Shown here one piece after another: positions 10,816 to 20,332 of a stretch of 52,741 nt of DNA. The stretch's first letter is position 1. The number at the start of each line of letters is the position of its first letter. Origin of the DNA: Candidatus Anaerostipes avistercoris (GTDB taxonomy: Bacteria > Bacillota > Clostridia > Lachnospirales > Lachnospiraceae); assembly GCA_019119895.1 (NCBI GenBank), contig DWWD01000001.1, positions 1 to 52,741 of the forward strand, in the 5' to 3' direction. The position numbers were made by a program, and so were the translations under genes. The notes under the pieces are model-generated. The model was given only the letters and a program-made list of their open reading frames with translations. It searched no databases and was not told the DNA's origin.

Positions 10816-12144
10816 TTATTCCATCTTTTTGGTGATAACATCAATAATATTCTGCAAATTCGTATCTTTTTCTAAATCTTTCTGAATTTTAGCACACCCG
10901 TGCATGACCGTTGAGTGATCGCGGTCTATAATTTTGCCGATTCTTTCATAAGCTTCGTCGGTGAGTTTCTTGCTTAAATACATATAAATCTGCCGCGGGT
11001 AAGCGATATCATGACTGCGCCGTTTAGAAGCAATATCACTTTCCTGGATATTATAATGTTCAGCCACTGTTTTCAAAATCAGTTCAGGAGTAATCTTCCG
11101 GTTGGCTTTGTTGTCAATCAGATCCTCCAGAGCCGCTTTTGATAATTCCAGATTGATCGGCTGCTTTTTCAGTTTGGAAAATACTTTAATTTTATTTAAT
11201 GCCCCTTCCAGATCACGGATATTGGATTTAATATTGGTAGCGATGTAATCGAGAATTTCATCGTCCACAGAAATATGATCCAGTTCGGCACGTTTGCGCA
11301 GGATCGCGATTTTTGTCTCATAATCCGGAGGCTGAATATCTACAGTCAGACCCCAGCTGAACCGGCTTCGGAGACGTTCTTCCAGGACATCCAGATCTTT
11401 TGGAGGTTTGTCAGAAGACAGAACAATCTGCTTTTTCGCATTGTAAAGCGCATTAAATGTGTGGAAAAATTCCTGCTGGGTGCTGTCTTTTCCTATAATA
11501 AACTGGATATCATCCACCAGAAGAACATCAATGCTCCGGTATTTATTCCGCAGTTCTTCCTGTTTTTTGTGCTGAATGGAAGAAATGACCTCATTGGTGA
11601 AATCTTCGCTGGTAACATATAATACATTGAGATTACTGTCATGTTCAAGAATGTAGTGAGCGATCGAATGCATCAAATGAGTCTTTCCAAGTCCGGGACC
11701 GCCGTATAAAAACAGCGGATTATAGGCTTCAGCCGGGGCCTCGGCCACGGCGATACTGGCAGCGTGAGCCATTTGGTTATTATCTCCGATGACAAATGTA
11801 TCAAAAGTATAGCGGGGATTCAGATTATTATCATCCGGTATTGGCTCTTTAGCAGGAGATTTTTCGGCGGCATCATCTTTTTCAACCTCAAAGACAATGT
11901 CGTATTTCTGCCCGGTTAAATCCTGAATGGCCAGGGAAATATAGAAATCGTACATTTTCTTTTTAATAAACTGAATGCCTCTTTCACCGTATTTTGCATC
12001 CAGAGACAGAATAATTGTGTTATCTTTCACATCTTCGATTCGAAGCGGTTTGATCCAGGCATTGATGGCGGCACTGGAGACATCGTGTTCCTGTTCCAGC
12101 TTGATTAGCACATCATCCCAGATGTTTTCAATGTTGTTTTTCAT
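10816..12144 (-). CDS. dnaA: Chromosomal replication initiator DnaA
   Basis: A 442-aa DnaA. Domain I (about 1-85) handles protein contacts. A short acidic linker (about 88-108) is domain II. The AAA+ domain III has Walker A GGPGLGKT at 148-155 and Walker B LLVDDIQFI. The C-terminal DNA-binding domain IV carries the signature DHSTVMHGCAKI. It binds the 9-mer boxes on both sides of its own gene and opens the origin. The start codon follows AAAGGGATC with fairly long spacing. The promoter at 12206-12234 is next to DnaA boxes, so autoregulation is likely. Confidence 0.98.
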   Translation of the reverse strand: MKNNIENIWDDVLIKLEQEHDVSSAAINAWIKPLRIEDVKDNTIILSLDAKYGERGIQFIKKKMYDFYISLAIQDLTGQKYDIVFEVEKDDAAEKSPAKEPIPDDNNLNPRYTFDTFVIGDNNQMAHAASIAVAEAPAEAYNPLFLYGGPGLGKTHLMHSIAHYILEHDSNLNVLYVTSEDFTNEVISSIQHKKQEELRNKYRSIDVLLVDDIQFIIGKDSTQQEFFHTFNALYNAKKQIVLSSDKPPKDLDVLEERLRSRFSWGLTVDIQPPDYETKIAILRKRAELDHISVDDEILDYIATNIKSNIRDLEGALNKIKVFSKLKKQPINLELSKAALEDLIDNKANRKITPELILKTVAEHYNIQESDIASKRRSHDIAYPRQIYMYLSKKLTDEAYERIGKIIDRDHSTVMHGCAKIQKDLEKDTNLQNIIDVITKKME

Positions 12145-12181
12145 GAATAATCCAGATCCCTTTCTACAAATTTTTTATAAA

Positions 12182-12199
12182 AGTGCATATGGGTGCACT
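12182..12199. promoter_or_regulatory. Interrupted palindrome in the dnaA leader
   Basis: AGTGCA (12182-12187) and TGCACT (12194-12199) are separated by 6 nt. The palindrome lies just downstream of the dnaA promoter, in the untranslated leader. It may be an operator or a small RNA hairpin. Confidence 0.4.
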
Positions 12200-12205
12200 A
12201 TGTTT

Positions 12206-12234
12206 ATAGTATAACAAAATTTGCTTTTTTTCAA
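12206..12234 (-). promoter_or_regulatory. dnaA promoter
   Basis: On the minus strand TTGAAA (12229-12234), a 17-nt spacer and TACTAT (12206-12211), about 60 nt upstream of the dnaA start and beside the DnaA-box cluster. Confidence 0.6.
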
Positions 12235-12502
12235 TGATTGTTTCCACACCATTGAAAATTCAACTATCCACAGAGGGCAATTTTTCTGTGGATAGTTGCG
12301 CACAGGGTGTGGATAACTTGTTCCACGTTGTAAACATGTCGAAATATATGGAATTATCGGGATTTCTGCAGAAATGCACATTTCATTTCCACAAAGTTAT
12401 CGTCAAGTTATGCACATGTTATCAACAAATTGTGGATAACATTTTCAACATCCACAATTTGTAGGGGTCCTTGGACTTATCTGAAAAAAAACAATTATTT
12501 GC

Positions 12503-12532
12503 TTGACATTCCATAGTTCGTTTGTCTATAAT
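12503..12532 (+). promoter_or_regulatory. rpmH promoter
   Basis: A perfect TTGACA (12503-12508) and TATAAT (12527-12532) with an 18-nt spacer, about 90 nt before rpmH. It likely drives rpmH-rnpA-yidD-yidC-jag up to the terminator at 15238-15267. Confidence 0.82.
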
Positions 12533-12629
12533 AGGTTTGATGTTCTTTAAAAAAACATATTTTTTGTGTGCGCAGATTTTGCGCGCCTGTATGTGATGAT
12601 AATATGAAGAGTTAAGGAGGTGTTGGAAA

Positions 12630-12764
12630 ATGAAAATGACATTTCAGCCGAAGAAAAGACAGAGATCTAAGGTGCATGGATTCAGAAAAAGAATGAGTAC
12701 TGCTAATGGAAGAAAAGTTCTTAAGAACAGAAGAGCAAAAGGAAGAAATAGATTATCAGCTTAG
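12630..12764 (+). CDS. rpmH: 50S ribosomal protein L34
   Basis: A 44-aa highly basic protein matching L34 over its whole length ([20 protein letters not shown] at the N-terminus, [13 protein letters not shown] at the C-terminus). It is part of the large ribosomal subunit. AAGGAGGTGTTGGAAA precedes the ATG. It is the first gene of the plus-strand operon leaving oriC and sits 48 nt before rnpA, the universal bacterial arrangement. Confidence 0.97.
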   Translation: MKMTFQPKKRQRSKVHGFRKRMSTANGRKVLKNRRAKGRNRLSA

Positions 12765-12812
12765 GTCGCAGAGATGTGGCCTTTTCTTTTCTCTATTAAT
12801 AAGGAAGAGATT

Positions 12813-13193
12813 ATGAAGCATTATCATTCATTAAGGAAAACGAGTGATTTCCAACTGGTTTACCGGAAAGGCAGATCGAAGGCGAATAAGTACCTGGTAT
12901 TCTATTATAAAAAAAATTCTTTCGAATACAGCAGATTGGGAATTTCCGTCAGCAAAAAGGTTGGAAATAGTGTAATAAGACATCACGTGACACGATTAAT
13001 TCGGGAATGTTACAGATTAAATCAAGAAAAATTGAAGAATGGTTATGATATTGTAATAGTTGCAAGAAATACGGCAAAAGACATTGATTATCACAAAATG
13101 GAAAGCGCATTTATGCATCTGGCAGGTCTGCACCATTTAAAAAGAGTTGATGAAGTTGAAAAAGATATTAATTGCAGTCATTCAGTTTTATAG
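12813..13193 (+). CDS. rnpA: Ribonuclease P protein component
   Basis: A 126-aa RnpA that binds the RNase P RNA and helps cleave 5' leaders from tRNA precursors. Family landmarks are F-x-x-VYRKGRS near the N-terminus and the basic helix [17 protein letters not shown]. In that helix the usual RNxxKR signature is altered (His for Asn, Thr for Lys). The ATG chosen follows AAGGAAGAGATT. A 13-residue upstream extension would start close to the rpmH stop without a ribosome site. The 3' end overlaps yidD by 44 nt. Confidence 0.94.
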   Translation: MKHYHSLRKTSDFQLVYRKGRSKANKYLVFYYKKNSFEYSRLGISVSKKVGNSVIRHHVTRLIRECYRLNQEKLKNGYDIVIVARNTAKDIDYHKMESAFMHLAGLHHLKRVDEVEKDINCSHSVL

Positions 13194-13398
13194 GAAACAT
13201 TTATCGAAATTAAAGGGAAGAGGAACATGTATTTATGTTCCGACTTGTTCGGAATACGCCATTGAGGCCCTGGAAAAGCACGGGGTGATAAAAGGGAGTC
13301 TTTTGGCGATTTTTCGCATTTTAAGATGCAACCCTTTTGCGAAGGGCGGATATGATCCGGTTCCGGAAGTCAGGAAAGGAAAAAGGTACGAAAAATGA
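13150..13398 (+). CDS. yidD: Membrane protein insertion efficiency factor YidD
   Basis: An 82-aa YidD with the invariant core [11 protein letters not shown]...[15 protein letters not shown] and [16 protein letters not shown]. It is a peripheral membrane protein that aids YidC-dependent insertion. Start taken at the ATG at 13150; a TTG one codon earlier is the only alternative. There is no good ribosome site, and the 44-nt overlap with rnpA suggests translational coupling. Its TGA overlaps the yidC ATG. Confidence 0.93.
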   Translation: MKLKKILIAVIQFYRKHLSKLKGRGTCIYVPTCSEYAIEALEKHGVIKGSLLAIFRILRCNPFAKGGYDPVPEVRKGKRYEK

Positions 13399-14402
13399 TG
13401 TTGTTGTCGCAGGCTCAGAGTGTGGGCACGGGAGGTATATTAGCTCCCATTGTAAGAATTTTTGGATGGATTATGGAGGGAATCTATATAGGACTCTCAT
13501 CCATAGGAATTTATAATGTCGGCTTGTGTATTATTTTATTTACATTGATTTCTAAGATCATTATTCTGCCGCTTACAATGAAGCAGCAGAGATCCATGAA
13601 GATCAATCAGATTGCGCAGCCGGAACTTAATAAGATTACAAAGAAGTATAGAAATAGAAATGATCAGGCTTCGATGATGAAGCAGCAGCAGGAAATGCAG
13701 AAGGTCTATGATAAATATGGAACGAGTCCGACCGGCGGATGCGCCACAACGCTGATTCAGTTCCCTATCATTATGTCTCTGTATTATGTAGTACGAGCTG
13801 TGGAAGTATATATTCCTCAGATCGCATCAGATATTAAAGCACATCCGGATATCTATGAACTGATTCCTGGAAGCGGAATTGGCATCAATGATATTCCAGG
13901 GTTCAGACTCAGCCCTCTGCTGATTGTCCCGATCCTTTCATTTGTGTTTCAGTTCCTGAGTATGAGGACGTCAATGTCGACTTCCCAGACCAGTGCTGAT
14001 GCGCCGGGAGCCGGTATGACAAAGAGCATGATGTATACAATGCCGTTAATTTCTCTTTTTATGTGTTTGTCTCTTCCGACAGGACTTGGTGTTTACTGGA
14101 CGGCCAGTGCGTTATTCCAGTGGATTCAGCAGTTAATGTTCCATGCATATTATAATCATGCGGATATGGATAAGATCATTGAGAAAAGCCGTGAAAAAGC
14201 TGCAAAGAAGAAAAAGAAAAAAGGCCCTTCTATGTACGAGAGGATGCTTGGGGCATCCGCAGCAGAGCAGCAGGCGCAGAGCGGTGATATCACAAAGAGC
14301 GCAAACGTGAAATCCACGAAGGATGTAAATTACAGCGGAAATTCTAAAGGAGGAATCGCGTCAAAAGCGAATGCATTGAACCGGAAAAAGGGAGGGAAAT
14401 AA
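13395..14402 (+). CDS. yidC: Membrane protein insertase YidC/OxaA
   Basis: A 335-aa YidC of the short Gram-positive type. It inserts proteins into the cytoplasmic membrane alone or with SecYEG. An N-terminal hydrophobic segment lies at about 15-38, a second at 41-62 leading into [20 protein letters not shown] (the coiled-coil cytoplasmic hairpin), and further segments at about 115-135, 170-190 and 215-245. The C-terminus is long and lysine-rich, as expected for ribosome contact. No lipobox cysteine is present at the N-terminus. It overlaps yidD by 4 nt (ATGA) and is followed by jag after 2 nt. Confidence 0.95.
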   Translation: MMLLSQAQSVGTGGILAPIVRIFGWIMEGIYIGLSSIGIYNVGLCIILFTLISKIIILPLTMKQQRSMKINQIAQPELNKITKKYRNRNDQASMMKQQQEMQKVYDKYGTSPTGGCATTLIQFPIIMSLYYVVRAVEVYIPQIASDIKAHPDIYELIPGSGIGINDIPGFRLSPLLIVPILSFVFQFLSMRTSMSTSQTSADAPGAGMTKSMMYTMPLISLFMCLSLPTGLGVYWTASALFQWIQQLMFHAYYNHADMDKIIEKSREKAAKKKKKKGPSMYERMLGASAAEQQAQSGDITKSANVKSTKDVNYSGNSKGGIASKANALNRKKGGK

Positions 14403-14404
14403 AG

Positions 14405-15232
14405 ATGTCATCTAAGAGATTTACTGGAAAAACTGAATCAGATGCAGTCATGAACGCCGCAATGGAGTTAGGAATTCCAAGTACCGACCTTGATTATGAA
14501 GTCATTGATCCAGGAAGTAATGGTTTCTTTGGATTATTTAAGAAGCCGGCGATTATCGAAGTAAAAGAAAAGGTAAAAGAGCCGGAAGTAAAGAAGGAAG
14601 CGGCTCCAGCTCCTGCAAAACCGCAGAAGCAGCCGGTCAAAAAGGAAAAAGAAGAGAAGAAGCGGGAGAAGAAAACGGAAAGAAAAAACAGCGGACATCA
14701 TAAGAAAACATCTCCAAAACAAAGAGAAGCTTCTCCTCAGAAAGAAAAGAAGAAGAATAAAATTCCGGAAAATCTCAACGAGATTACACGGAGCACAGAG
14801 AAATACCTGGATGAAGTTTTGAGAGCAATGGGACTGAATCCGAAACTGAACCTGTATTATAACCGCAGGGACAATGTTTTGAATATCAATGTTTCCGGAG
14901 AAAAAATGGGAGCATTGATCGGAAAACATGGACAGACATTGGATGCGCTTCAGTATCTGACAAGTCTGTTCGTAAACAAGAAAAGTGAATCTTACATTAA
15001 GATTAAACTGGATACTGAAAACTATAGGGAAAGAAGACAGCAGACTTTAGAGAAACTGGCAGGAAGCATTGCTTATAAAGTAAAGAAGAATAAAAAACCA
15101 ATTTATCTTGAGCCTATGAATCCGAATGAGAGAAGGATTATTCATTCTGCCCTTCAGAGGGATCCGGACGTTATTACAAAAAGTGAAGGGAAAGATCCAT
15201 ATCGTAAAGTTGTTGTTATGCTTAAAAAATAA
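14405..15232 (+). CDS. khpB: RNA-binding protein Jag/KhpB
   Basis: A 275-aa cytoplasmic RNA-binding protein. It has an N-terminal Jag_N domain (about 1-50, FTGKTESDAVMNAAMELG), a long Lys/Glu/Pro-rich linker (about 55-125), a KH domain with GALIGKHGQTLDALQYL, and a C-terminal R3H domain (RRQQTLEKLA...NPNERRIIHSALQ). KhpB partners with KhpA in other firmicutes and affects cell division and sporulation. It sits directly after yidC, the usual neighbour. A strong terminator follows. Confidence 0.93.
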   Translation: MSSKRFTGKTESDAVMNAAMELGIPSTDLDYEVIDPGSNGFFGLFKKPAIIEVKEKVKEPEVKKEAAPAPAKPQKQPVKKEKEEKKREKKTERKNSGHHKKTSPKQREASPQKEKKKNKIPENLNEITRSTEKYLDEVLRAMGLNPKLNLYYNRRDNVLNINVSGEKMGALIGKHGQTLDALQYLTSLFVNKKSESYIKIKLDTENYRERRQQTLEKLAGSIAYKVKKNKKPIYLEPMNPNERRIIHSALQRDPDVITKSEGKDPYRKVVVMLKK

Positions 15233-15237
15233 GAATG

Positions 15238-15267
15238 AAAGGCTGCCATATGAAGGCAGCCTTTTTT
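15238..15267 (+). terminator. Terminator after jag
   Basis: GGCTGCC (15241-15247) pairs with GGCAGCC (15255-15261), extended by A-T pairs, and is followed by TTTTTT. It separates the rpmH-jag operon from mnmE and argues against the upstream in-frame mnmE start codons. Confidence 0.85.
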
Positions 15268-15279
15268 GAGGAAATGAAT

Positions 15280-16653
15280 ATGAAAACAGATACAATTGCA
15301 GCGATTGCAACGCCGATGACCAACAGCAGCATCGGCATTATAAGGATCAGCGGCGACGAAGCCCTGACGATTCTTGAAAAAGTATTTAAACCAAAGAAAG
15401 AAAAGAAAATGAAAGAAGTTCCGTCGTATACGGCTCATTATGGATTTGCATATGATGGGGAACGGATGCTGGATGAAGTCATTGTCCTTATTATGAAAGG
15501 ACCTCATTCCTATACGACAGAAGATATTGTAGAGATTAACTGCCATGGCGGAAGTCTGGTTATGAAGAAGATCCTGGAGGCGGTCGTTAAAGCAGGCGCC
15601 AGACCGGCAGAACCGGGAGAATTTACGAAGAGAGCCTTTCTGAACGGAAGAATTGATCTTTCAGAGGCGGAAGCCGTTATGGATTTGATTCATTCAAAAA
15701 ACGAGTTTGCATTAAATTCATCTTTAAAGCAGCTTCGGGGAGTCCTTGGAGACAAGATCATATCTATTAGAAAGCAGTTGATTCACAGTGTTGCTTTTAT
15801 CGAATCTGCTCTGGATGATCCGGAGCATTACTCCATGGATGGATTTGCCGATGAATTAAAAGAGCAGATCCTGGACATTATGAAAGAACTGAAGTATTTC
15901 CTGGATCATGCGGACAATGGAAGAATCCTGAAAGAAGGGATTCAGACGGTGATTGTAGGAAAGCCGAATGCCGGAAAATCTTCTCTGCTGAATCTGCTTC
16001 TCGGAGAAGACAGAGCCATCGTGACAGATATTGCGGGAACTACGAGAGACGCTCTGGAAGAGTCAATCCAGATCAACGGCATTACACTGAATATCATTGA
16101 TACGGCAGGAATCAGGGAGACAGATGATCTGATCGAGAGAATGGGTGTGGACAGAGCAAAGAAATTGTTGAAAAAAGCGGATCTTATCCTGTATGTTGTG
16201 GATTCTTCTGAACCTCTGACTTCCGAGGATACACAGATTTCTGTCCTGATTCATGGAAAGCAGACCATTGTATTAATGAATAAATCGGATCTTGAGCCTG
16301 TGGTAACGCCGCAGGATATCAAAGATAAGGGATTCGAGAACATTGTACAGATTTCTGCAAAAGAAAAAACAGGCATGGATGCATTGTGTGATAAGATCAG
16401 CAGTATGTTCTTCAGAGGTGAGGTTACATTTAACGATGAGATCTACATCACCAATGTACGTCATAAGAATGCGGTTTCCAATGCTTTGGACAGCCTGAAT
16501 CTTGTTCTCAACAGCATAGAAAAAGGAATGCCGGAAGATTTCTTCTCCATTGATCTTCTGGATGCCTACGAGCAGCTTGGATTTATTATTGGAGAATCTG
16601 TCAGTGAAGACCTTGTAAATGAAATATTTTCAGAATTTTGTATGGGTAAATAA
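15280..16653 (+). CDS. mnmE: tRNA uridine-5-carboxymethylaminomethyl(34) synthesis GTPase MnmE
   Basis: A 457-aa MnmE/TrmE that, with MnmG, modifies U34 of tRNAs. The N-terminal tetrahydrofolate-binding domain begins [20 protein letters not shown]. The G domain has [17 protein letters not shown] and NKSD. The C-terminus ends CMGK, the conserved cysteine tetrad motif. The start is set at 15280 after GAGGAAATGAAT, because earlier in-frame ATGs fall inside the terminator hairpin. It lies 2 nt before mnmG. Confidence 0.96.
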   Translation: MKTDTIAAIATPMTNSSIGIIRISGDEALTILEKVFKPKKEKKMKEVPSYTAHYGFAYDGERMLDEVIVLIMKGPHSYTTEDIVEINCHGGSLVMKKILEAVVKAGARPAEPGEFTKRAFLNGRIDLSEAEAVMDLIHSKNEFALNSSLKQLRGVLGDKIISIRKQLIHSVAFIESALDDPEHYSMDGFADELKEQILDIMKELKYFLDHADNGRILKEGIQTVIVGKPNAGKSSLLNLLLGEDRAIVTDIAGTTRDALEESIQINGITLNIIDTAGIRETDDLIERMGVDRAKKLLKKADLILYVVDSSEPLTSEDTQISVLIHGKQTIVLMNKSDLEPVVTPQDIKDKGFENIVQISAKEKTGMDALCDKISSMFFRGEVTFNDEIYITNVRHKNAVSNALDSLNLVLNSIEKGMPEDFFSIDLLDAYEQLGFIIGESVSEDLVNEIFSEFCMGK

Positions 16654-16655
16654 TT

Positions 16656-18539
16656 ATGAATAATTTAGAAGAATCATATGATGTTATCGTCGTGGGAGCA
16701 GGCCATGCAGGCTGCGAGGCAGCCCTTGCGTGCGCCCGGCTGGGTATGGACACGATTTGCTTTACTGTAAGTATGGACAGCATTGCGCTGATGCCGTGCA
16801 ACCCGAACATCGGGGGAAGTTCCAAAGGACATCTTGTACGGGAAGTGGATGCTCTCGGCGGCGAGATGGGAAAAAATATAGATAAAACGTATCTTCAGTC
16901 AAAGATGCTGAACCGGTCAAAAGGACCGGCTGTTCACTCGCTGAGGGCACAGGCAGATAAAAAGATGTATTCCATGGAAATGACGAAGGTCATGCAGAAT
17001 ACAGAGCATCTGACGGTGCGTCAGGGAGAGGTGACAGAGATTCTTGTGGAAGACGGCATAGTGGCCGGAGTGAAAACATATTCCAATGCGGTCTATCATG
17101 CGAAAGCAGTGATTCTGACGACAGGAACGTATCTGAAAGCCAGATGTATTTACGGAGATGTAGAAAATCACACGGGTCCCAACGGTCTTCAGGCGGCGAA
17201 TTATCTTACAGATTCCCTGAAAGCCAGTGGCATTGCCATGAGAAGGTTTAAAACAGGTACTCCGGCAAGAATTGACAAAAATACTATTGATTTTGATAAA
17301 ATGACAGAACAGCCGGGAGATGAGAGAATTGTTCCTTTCAGCTTTACAAATACCGAAGAGGATATCAAAAGAAACCAGATTTCATGCTGGCTTACCTACA
17401 CCACAGAAGAGACCCACGAAATCATCCGGGAGAATATCGACCGTTCTCCTTTATTTTCCGGGGCAATTGAAGGTACGGGTCCGAGATACTGTCCTTCGAT
17501 CGAAGATAAGATTGTGAAGTTTCCGGATAAACCAAGGCATCAGGTTTTCATTGAGCCGGAAGGAGAATATACCAGTGAAATGTATGTGGGAGGAATGTCA
17601 AGTTCCCTTCCGGAAGATGTACAGTATGCCATGTATCACAGTGTTCCGGGGCTGGAGCATGCAAAAATTATTCGAAATGCGTATGCTATTGAATATGACT
17701 GTATAGATGCGACGCAGCTGAAGCCGTCACTGGAATTTAAGAAAATCAGAGGATTGTTCAGCGGGGGACAGTTCAATGGAAGTTCAGGATATGAGGAAGC
17801 AGCGGCGCAGGGGCTTATGGCCGGTATGAATGCCGCCAGAATGATTCAGGGAAAAGAACCGATTGTCCTGGATCGTTCCCAGGCATATATTGGCGTCCTG
17901 ATTGATGATCTTGTAACGAAAGAGACTTCTGAGCCATATCGTATGATGACTTCCAGAGCGGAGTACCGGCTGCTTCTGCGTCAGGACAATGCGGATCTGC
18001 GCCTGACGAAAATCGGCTATGAAGCGGGGCTGATTAACGATGAGAGATATGAACGTCTTCTGAAGAAAGAAAGGCAGATTAAAGAAGAGGAAGAAAGGTT
18101 GGATCATGTGAATATCGGAGCCGGAAAAGAAACCCAGGAACTGCTGGAATCACTGGGGAGCTCAACGCTGAAATCCGGAGCGTCTATCAAAGAACTGATC
18201 CGCCGTCCGGAACTGAATTATATGGTGCTTGCGCCGATCGATCCGGGCAGACCGTCTCTTCCGATGGATGTGCAGGAGCAGGTAAATATCAACATTAAAT
18301 ATGAAGGGTACATCAAACGTCAGATGTCCCAGGTAAAACAGTTCAAAAAGATGGAAAAGAAGAGAATTCCGGAGAATATTGATTATGACGATGTGGGAAG
18401 CCTGAGGATTGAAGCGAGACAGAAATTGGCGAAAATCCGGCCGTCTTCCATTGGACAGGCCTCCAGAATCTCAGGAGTATCACCGGCAGATATTTCGGTT
18501 CTCCTGATCTATCTGGAACAGATGCATCACAGGAGATAA
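16656..18539 (+). CDS. mnmG: tRNA uridine-5-carboxymethylaminomethyl(34) synthesis enzyme MnmG
   Basis: A 627-aa FAD-dependent MnmG/GidA, partner of MnmE. The FAD-binding Rossmann motif is [13 protein letters not shown]. Further signatures are [24 protein letters not shown] and the FKTGTPAR motif. Its C-terminal helical domain includes [14 protein letters not shown]. The length is normal. Only a weak ribosome site is visible (GGGTAAATAATT), so translation is probably coupled to mnmE. Confidence 0.97.
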   Translation: MNNLEESYDVIVVGAGHAGCEAALACARLGMDTICFTVSMDSIALMPCNPNIGGSSKGHLVREVDALGGEMGKNIDKTYLQSKMLNRSKGPAVHSLRAQADKKMYSMEMTKVMQNTEHLTVRQGEVTEILVEDGIVAGVKTYSNAVYHAKAVILTTGTYLKARCIYGDVENHTGPNGLQAANYLTDSLKASGIAMRRFKTGTPARIDKNTIDFDKMTEQPGDERIVPFSFTNTEEDIKRNQISCWLTYTTEETHEIIRENIDRSPLFSGAIEGTGPRYCPSIEDKIVKFPDKPRHQVFIEPEGEYTSEMYVGGMSSSLPEDVQYAMYHSVPGLEHAKIIRNAYAIEYDCIDATQLKPSLEFKKIRGLFSGGQFNGSSGYEEAAAQGLMAGMNAARMIQGKEPIVLDRSQAYIGVLIDDLVTKETSEPYRMMTSRAEYRLLLRQDNADLRLTKIGYEAGLINDERYERLLKKERQIKEEEERLDHVNIGAGKETQELLESLGSSTLKSGASIKELIRRPELNYMVLAPIDPGRPSLPMDVQEQVNINIKYEGYIKRQMSQVKQFKKMEKKRIPENIDYDDVGSLRIEARQKLAKIRPSSIGQASRISGVSPADISVLLIYLEQMHHRR

Positions 18540-18542
18540 GAT

Positions 18543-19253
18543 ATGGAAAGATTAAGAAAGAAAGCAATGCAGATGGGGATTGTCCTGGATGATACTCAGA
18601 TCAGCCAGTTTCAGACATATTTTGAAATGCTGATTGAGAAAAATAAGGTTATGAATCTGACGGCCATTACAGAAAAAGAAGAAGTAATAGACAAACATTT
18701 TGCCGACAGTCTTGCATTCGCACAGACAGGACTGGAAACATCAGGAAAAAGACTGCTGGATCTGGGAACCGGCGCCGGTTTTCCGGGGATTCCGCTGAAG
18801 ATTGCATTTCCGGAGATGGAAATTCTTCTGCTGGATTCCCTGAATAAAAGAGTCCGTTTTCTCCAGGATGTCATCCGGGAGCTGAATCTGCAGGGAATTG
18901 ACGCAGTACACGGACGGGCGGAAGATTTTGCAAAACAAAAAGCATACAGAGAGAATTTTGATTATGTGGTATCCAGAGCGGTTGCGAATCTGGCAGTGTT
19001 ATCTGAGTACTGTCTTCCTTATGTTTCAGTGGGAGGATATTTTCTCCCTTATAAATCCGGGGATATTCAGCGGGAAATTGATGAATCCCGGAAGGCAGTG
19101 AAAATACTCGGCGGTTCTGTGGAAGATGTTGTATCCTTTGAAATTCCGGGAACAGATATTCACAGAACAATTTTAAAAATAAGAAAAAAGACGGCAGCCC
19201 CGAAACGCTTCCCACGGAAAGCAGGGCTGCCGTCAAAAGAACCGATCCGTTAA
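18543..19253 (+). CDS. rsmG: 16S rRNA (guanine(527)-N7)-methyltransferase RsmG
   Basis: A 236-aa SAM-dependent methyltransferase that methylates G527 of 16S rRNA (streptomycin pocket). The SAM-binding motif LDLGTGAGFPGIPL lies near residues 76-89. AGGAGATAAGAT precedes the start. The last codons hold the stem of the convergent hydrolase terminator, so the basic C-terminal tail (AAPKRFPRKAGLP) is encoded by terminator DNA. The stop codon overlaps the end of the opposite-strand gene by 4 nt. Confidence 0.96.
   Translation: MERLRKKAMQMGIVLDDTQISQFQTYFEMLIEKNKVMNLTAITEKEEVIDKHFADSLAFAQTGLETSGKRLLDLGTGAGFPGIPLKIAFPEMEILLLDSLNKRVRFLQDVIRELNLQGIDAVHGRAEDFAKQKAYRENFDYVVSRAVANLAVLSEYCLPYVSVGGYFLPYKSGDIQREIDESRKAVKILGGSVEDVVSFEIPGTDIHRTILKIRKKTAAPKRFPRKAGLPSKEPIR
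19181..19233 (-). terminator. Minus-strand terminator inside the rsmG 3' end
   Basis: ACGGCAGCCC (19191-19200) pairs perfectly with GGGCTGCCGT (19224-19233). On the minus strand the stem is followed by CTTTTTTCTT. It would end the hydrolase transcript while lying within the coding part of rsmG. Confidence 0.75.
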
Positions 19254-20200
19254 AAGAAAATTCTGCAGATATTCAGCAGACTTTCAGGATCTTCCAGTTG
19301 AGGAATATATTTCGTGTTGTGCAGGAGACTTCCTTCAATGGAAGGATTGACTACCTGGTATTGTTCCAGAGTATTCTGCGCATCCGGAATATTCTGGCTG
19401 ATGGCGAGATAAATACTGTTGTCGATATTCTTTAACGCGTTCATCAGATTGCAGTTGATATATCCGGATTTGAGGCTCGCATATAAATATCTGCAGCGGG
19501 AGCCTCCCAGATGCGCTGCGTTATAGTAGGCATTCACATAGGATGCTTTTACATTGGACGGATTCTGATAAAATTTGTTGTAAAAACGATGTTCCACCAT
19601 CGGCATGGAATGAATGATATTATAGGTAAAAGTACCAAAAATCGGGCATTCCAGCATATATTTCAGCAGCATTCTGCGTCTGCCCGGGAAATGTTTGGAA
19701 ACAGACATATTATCCGGATTGATGAACAGAAGCTTGTTGAAATTTTCTTTTTCCATATTGCAGGCTTGTACGATGATGGAGCATGAATTGCCTGCGGCAA
19801 TGATATCCGTCTTCTGCTGGATCACATCTTTGATAAAATCATTGATCAGCTGAACATAAAGATAACTTGTATAAGTAATCTTAGGTTTATCGGAACGTCC
19901 GCAGCCGATCAGATCCATCGTATAGACCGTATGGTGTTTGGAAAGGGGATGTATCATATCCCGGTATACCAGTTCATTGCTTCCGCTGTTCAGCGGATGA
20001 ATCAGGAGAATCGGTTTTCCGCTTCCCTGTTTGGTGTAGAAGATATTTCCAAATCTCCACTGATAGGTGTTGGAATTTGCAGACGGCAGAGCATCTTTCA
20101 AACTGCAGATAAAAAAGATCGCGCGGTTGATGAGATAGATTCCTGCGGTCGTAAGCACGGCAAGTATTGCCAGATTTTTTAGTTTGTTATATTTTTTCAT
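19250..20200 (-). CDS. Membrane-anchored alpha/beta hydrolase
   Basis: A 316-aa protein with one N-terminal membrane segment (about 9-30) followed by an alpha/beta-hydrolase fold. HPLNSG (68-73) is the oxyanion-loop region and DLIGCGRSDKP (96-106) the family motif. The nucleophile elbow is GNSCS (137-141), so Ser139 is the likely nucleophile with Ser in place of the usual final Gly. His294 in LLHNTKYIPQLEDPESL fits the catalytic histidine. Substrate unknown. AAAGGAG precedes the start. It is transcribed against the replication fork between rsmG and the argS operon and overlaps rsmG by 4 nt. Confidence 0.82.
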   Translation of the reverse strand: MKKYNKLKNLAILAVLTTAGIYLINRAIFFICSLKDALPSANSNTYQWRFGNIFYTKQGSGKPILLIHPLNSGSNELVYRDMIHPLSKHHTVYTMDLIGCGRSDKPKITYTSYLYVQLINDFIKDVIQQKTDIIAAGNSCSIIVQACNMEKENFNKLLFINPDNMSVSKHFPGRRRMLLKYMLECPIFGTFTYNIIHSMPMVEHRFYNKFYQNPSNVKASYVNAYYNAAHLGGSRCRYLYASLKSGYINCNLMNALKNIDNSIYLAISQNIPDAQNTLEQYQVVNPSIEGSLLHNTKYIPQLEDPESLLNICRIFF

Positions 20201-20285
20201 AGGTAGCTCCTTTCTTTTTCGGGTACCAGATTTTATACTTTATGATACTATTATATGATAAAGTTGGTTTTGATACAATAATACT

Positions 20286-20313
20286 TTGACTTCTTCTTTT
20301 TTTCGTATATGAT
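20286..20313 (+). promoter_or_regulatory. Promoter upstream of the 20333-argS unit
   Basis: TTGACT (20286-20291) and TATGAT (20308-20313) with a 16-nt spacer, about 20 nt before the chosen start of the next gene. Confidence 0.5.
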
Positions 20314-20332
20314 AGATATGAAGGTGATAGCA

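Larger units (their letters stand above)
12145..12629. other. oriC: DnaA-box cluster between dnaA and rpmH
   Basis: The 485-nt gap between the divergent dnaA and rpmH genes contains many DnaA 9-mers: CTATCCACA (12264-12272), TGTGGATAG (12287-12295), TGTGGATAA (12308-12316), TTATGCACA (12408-12416), TTATCAACA (12419-12427) and TGTGGATAA (12431-12439). The outer boxes face each other in pairs. It also contains the dnaA and rpmH promoters. The strand switch of the genes on either side supports a bidirectional origin here. Confidence 0.92.
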
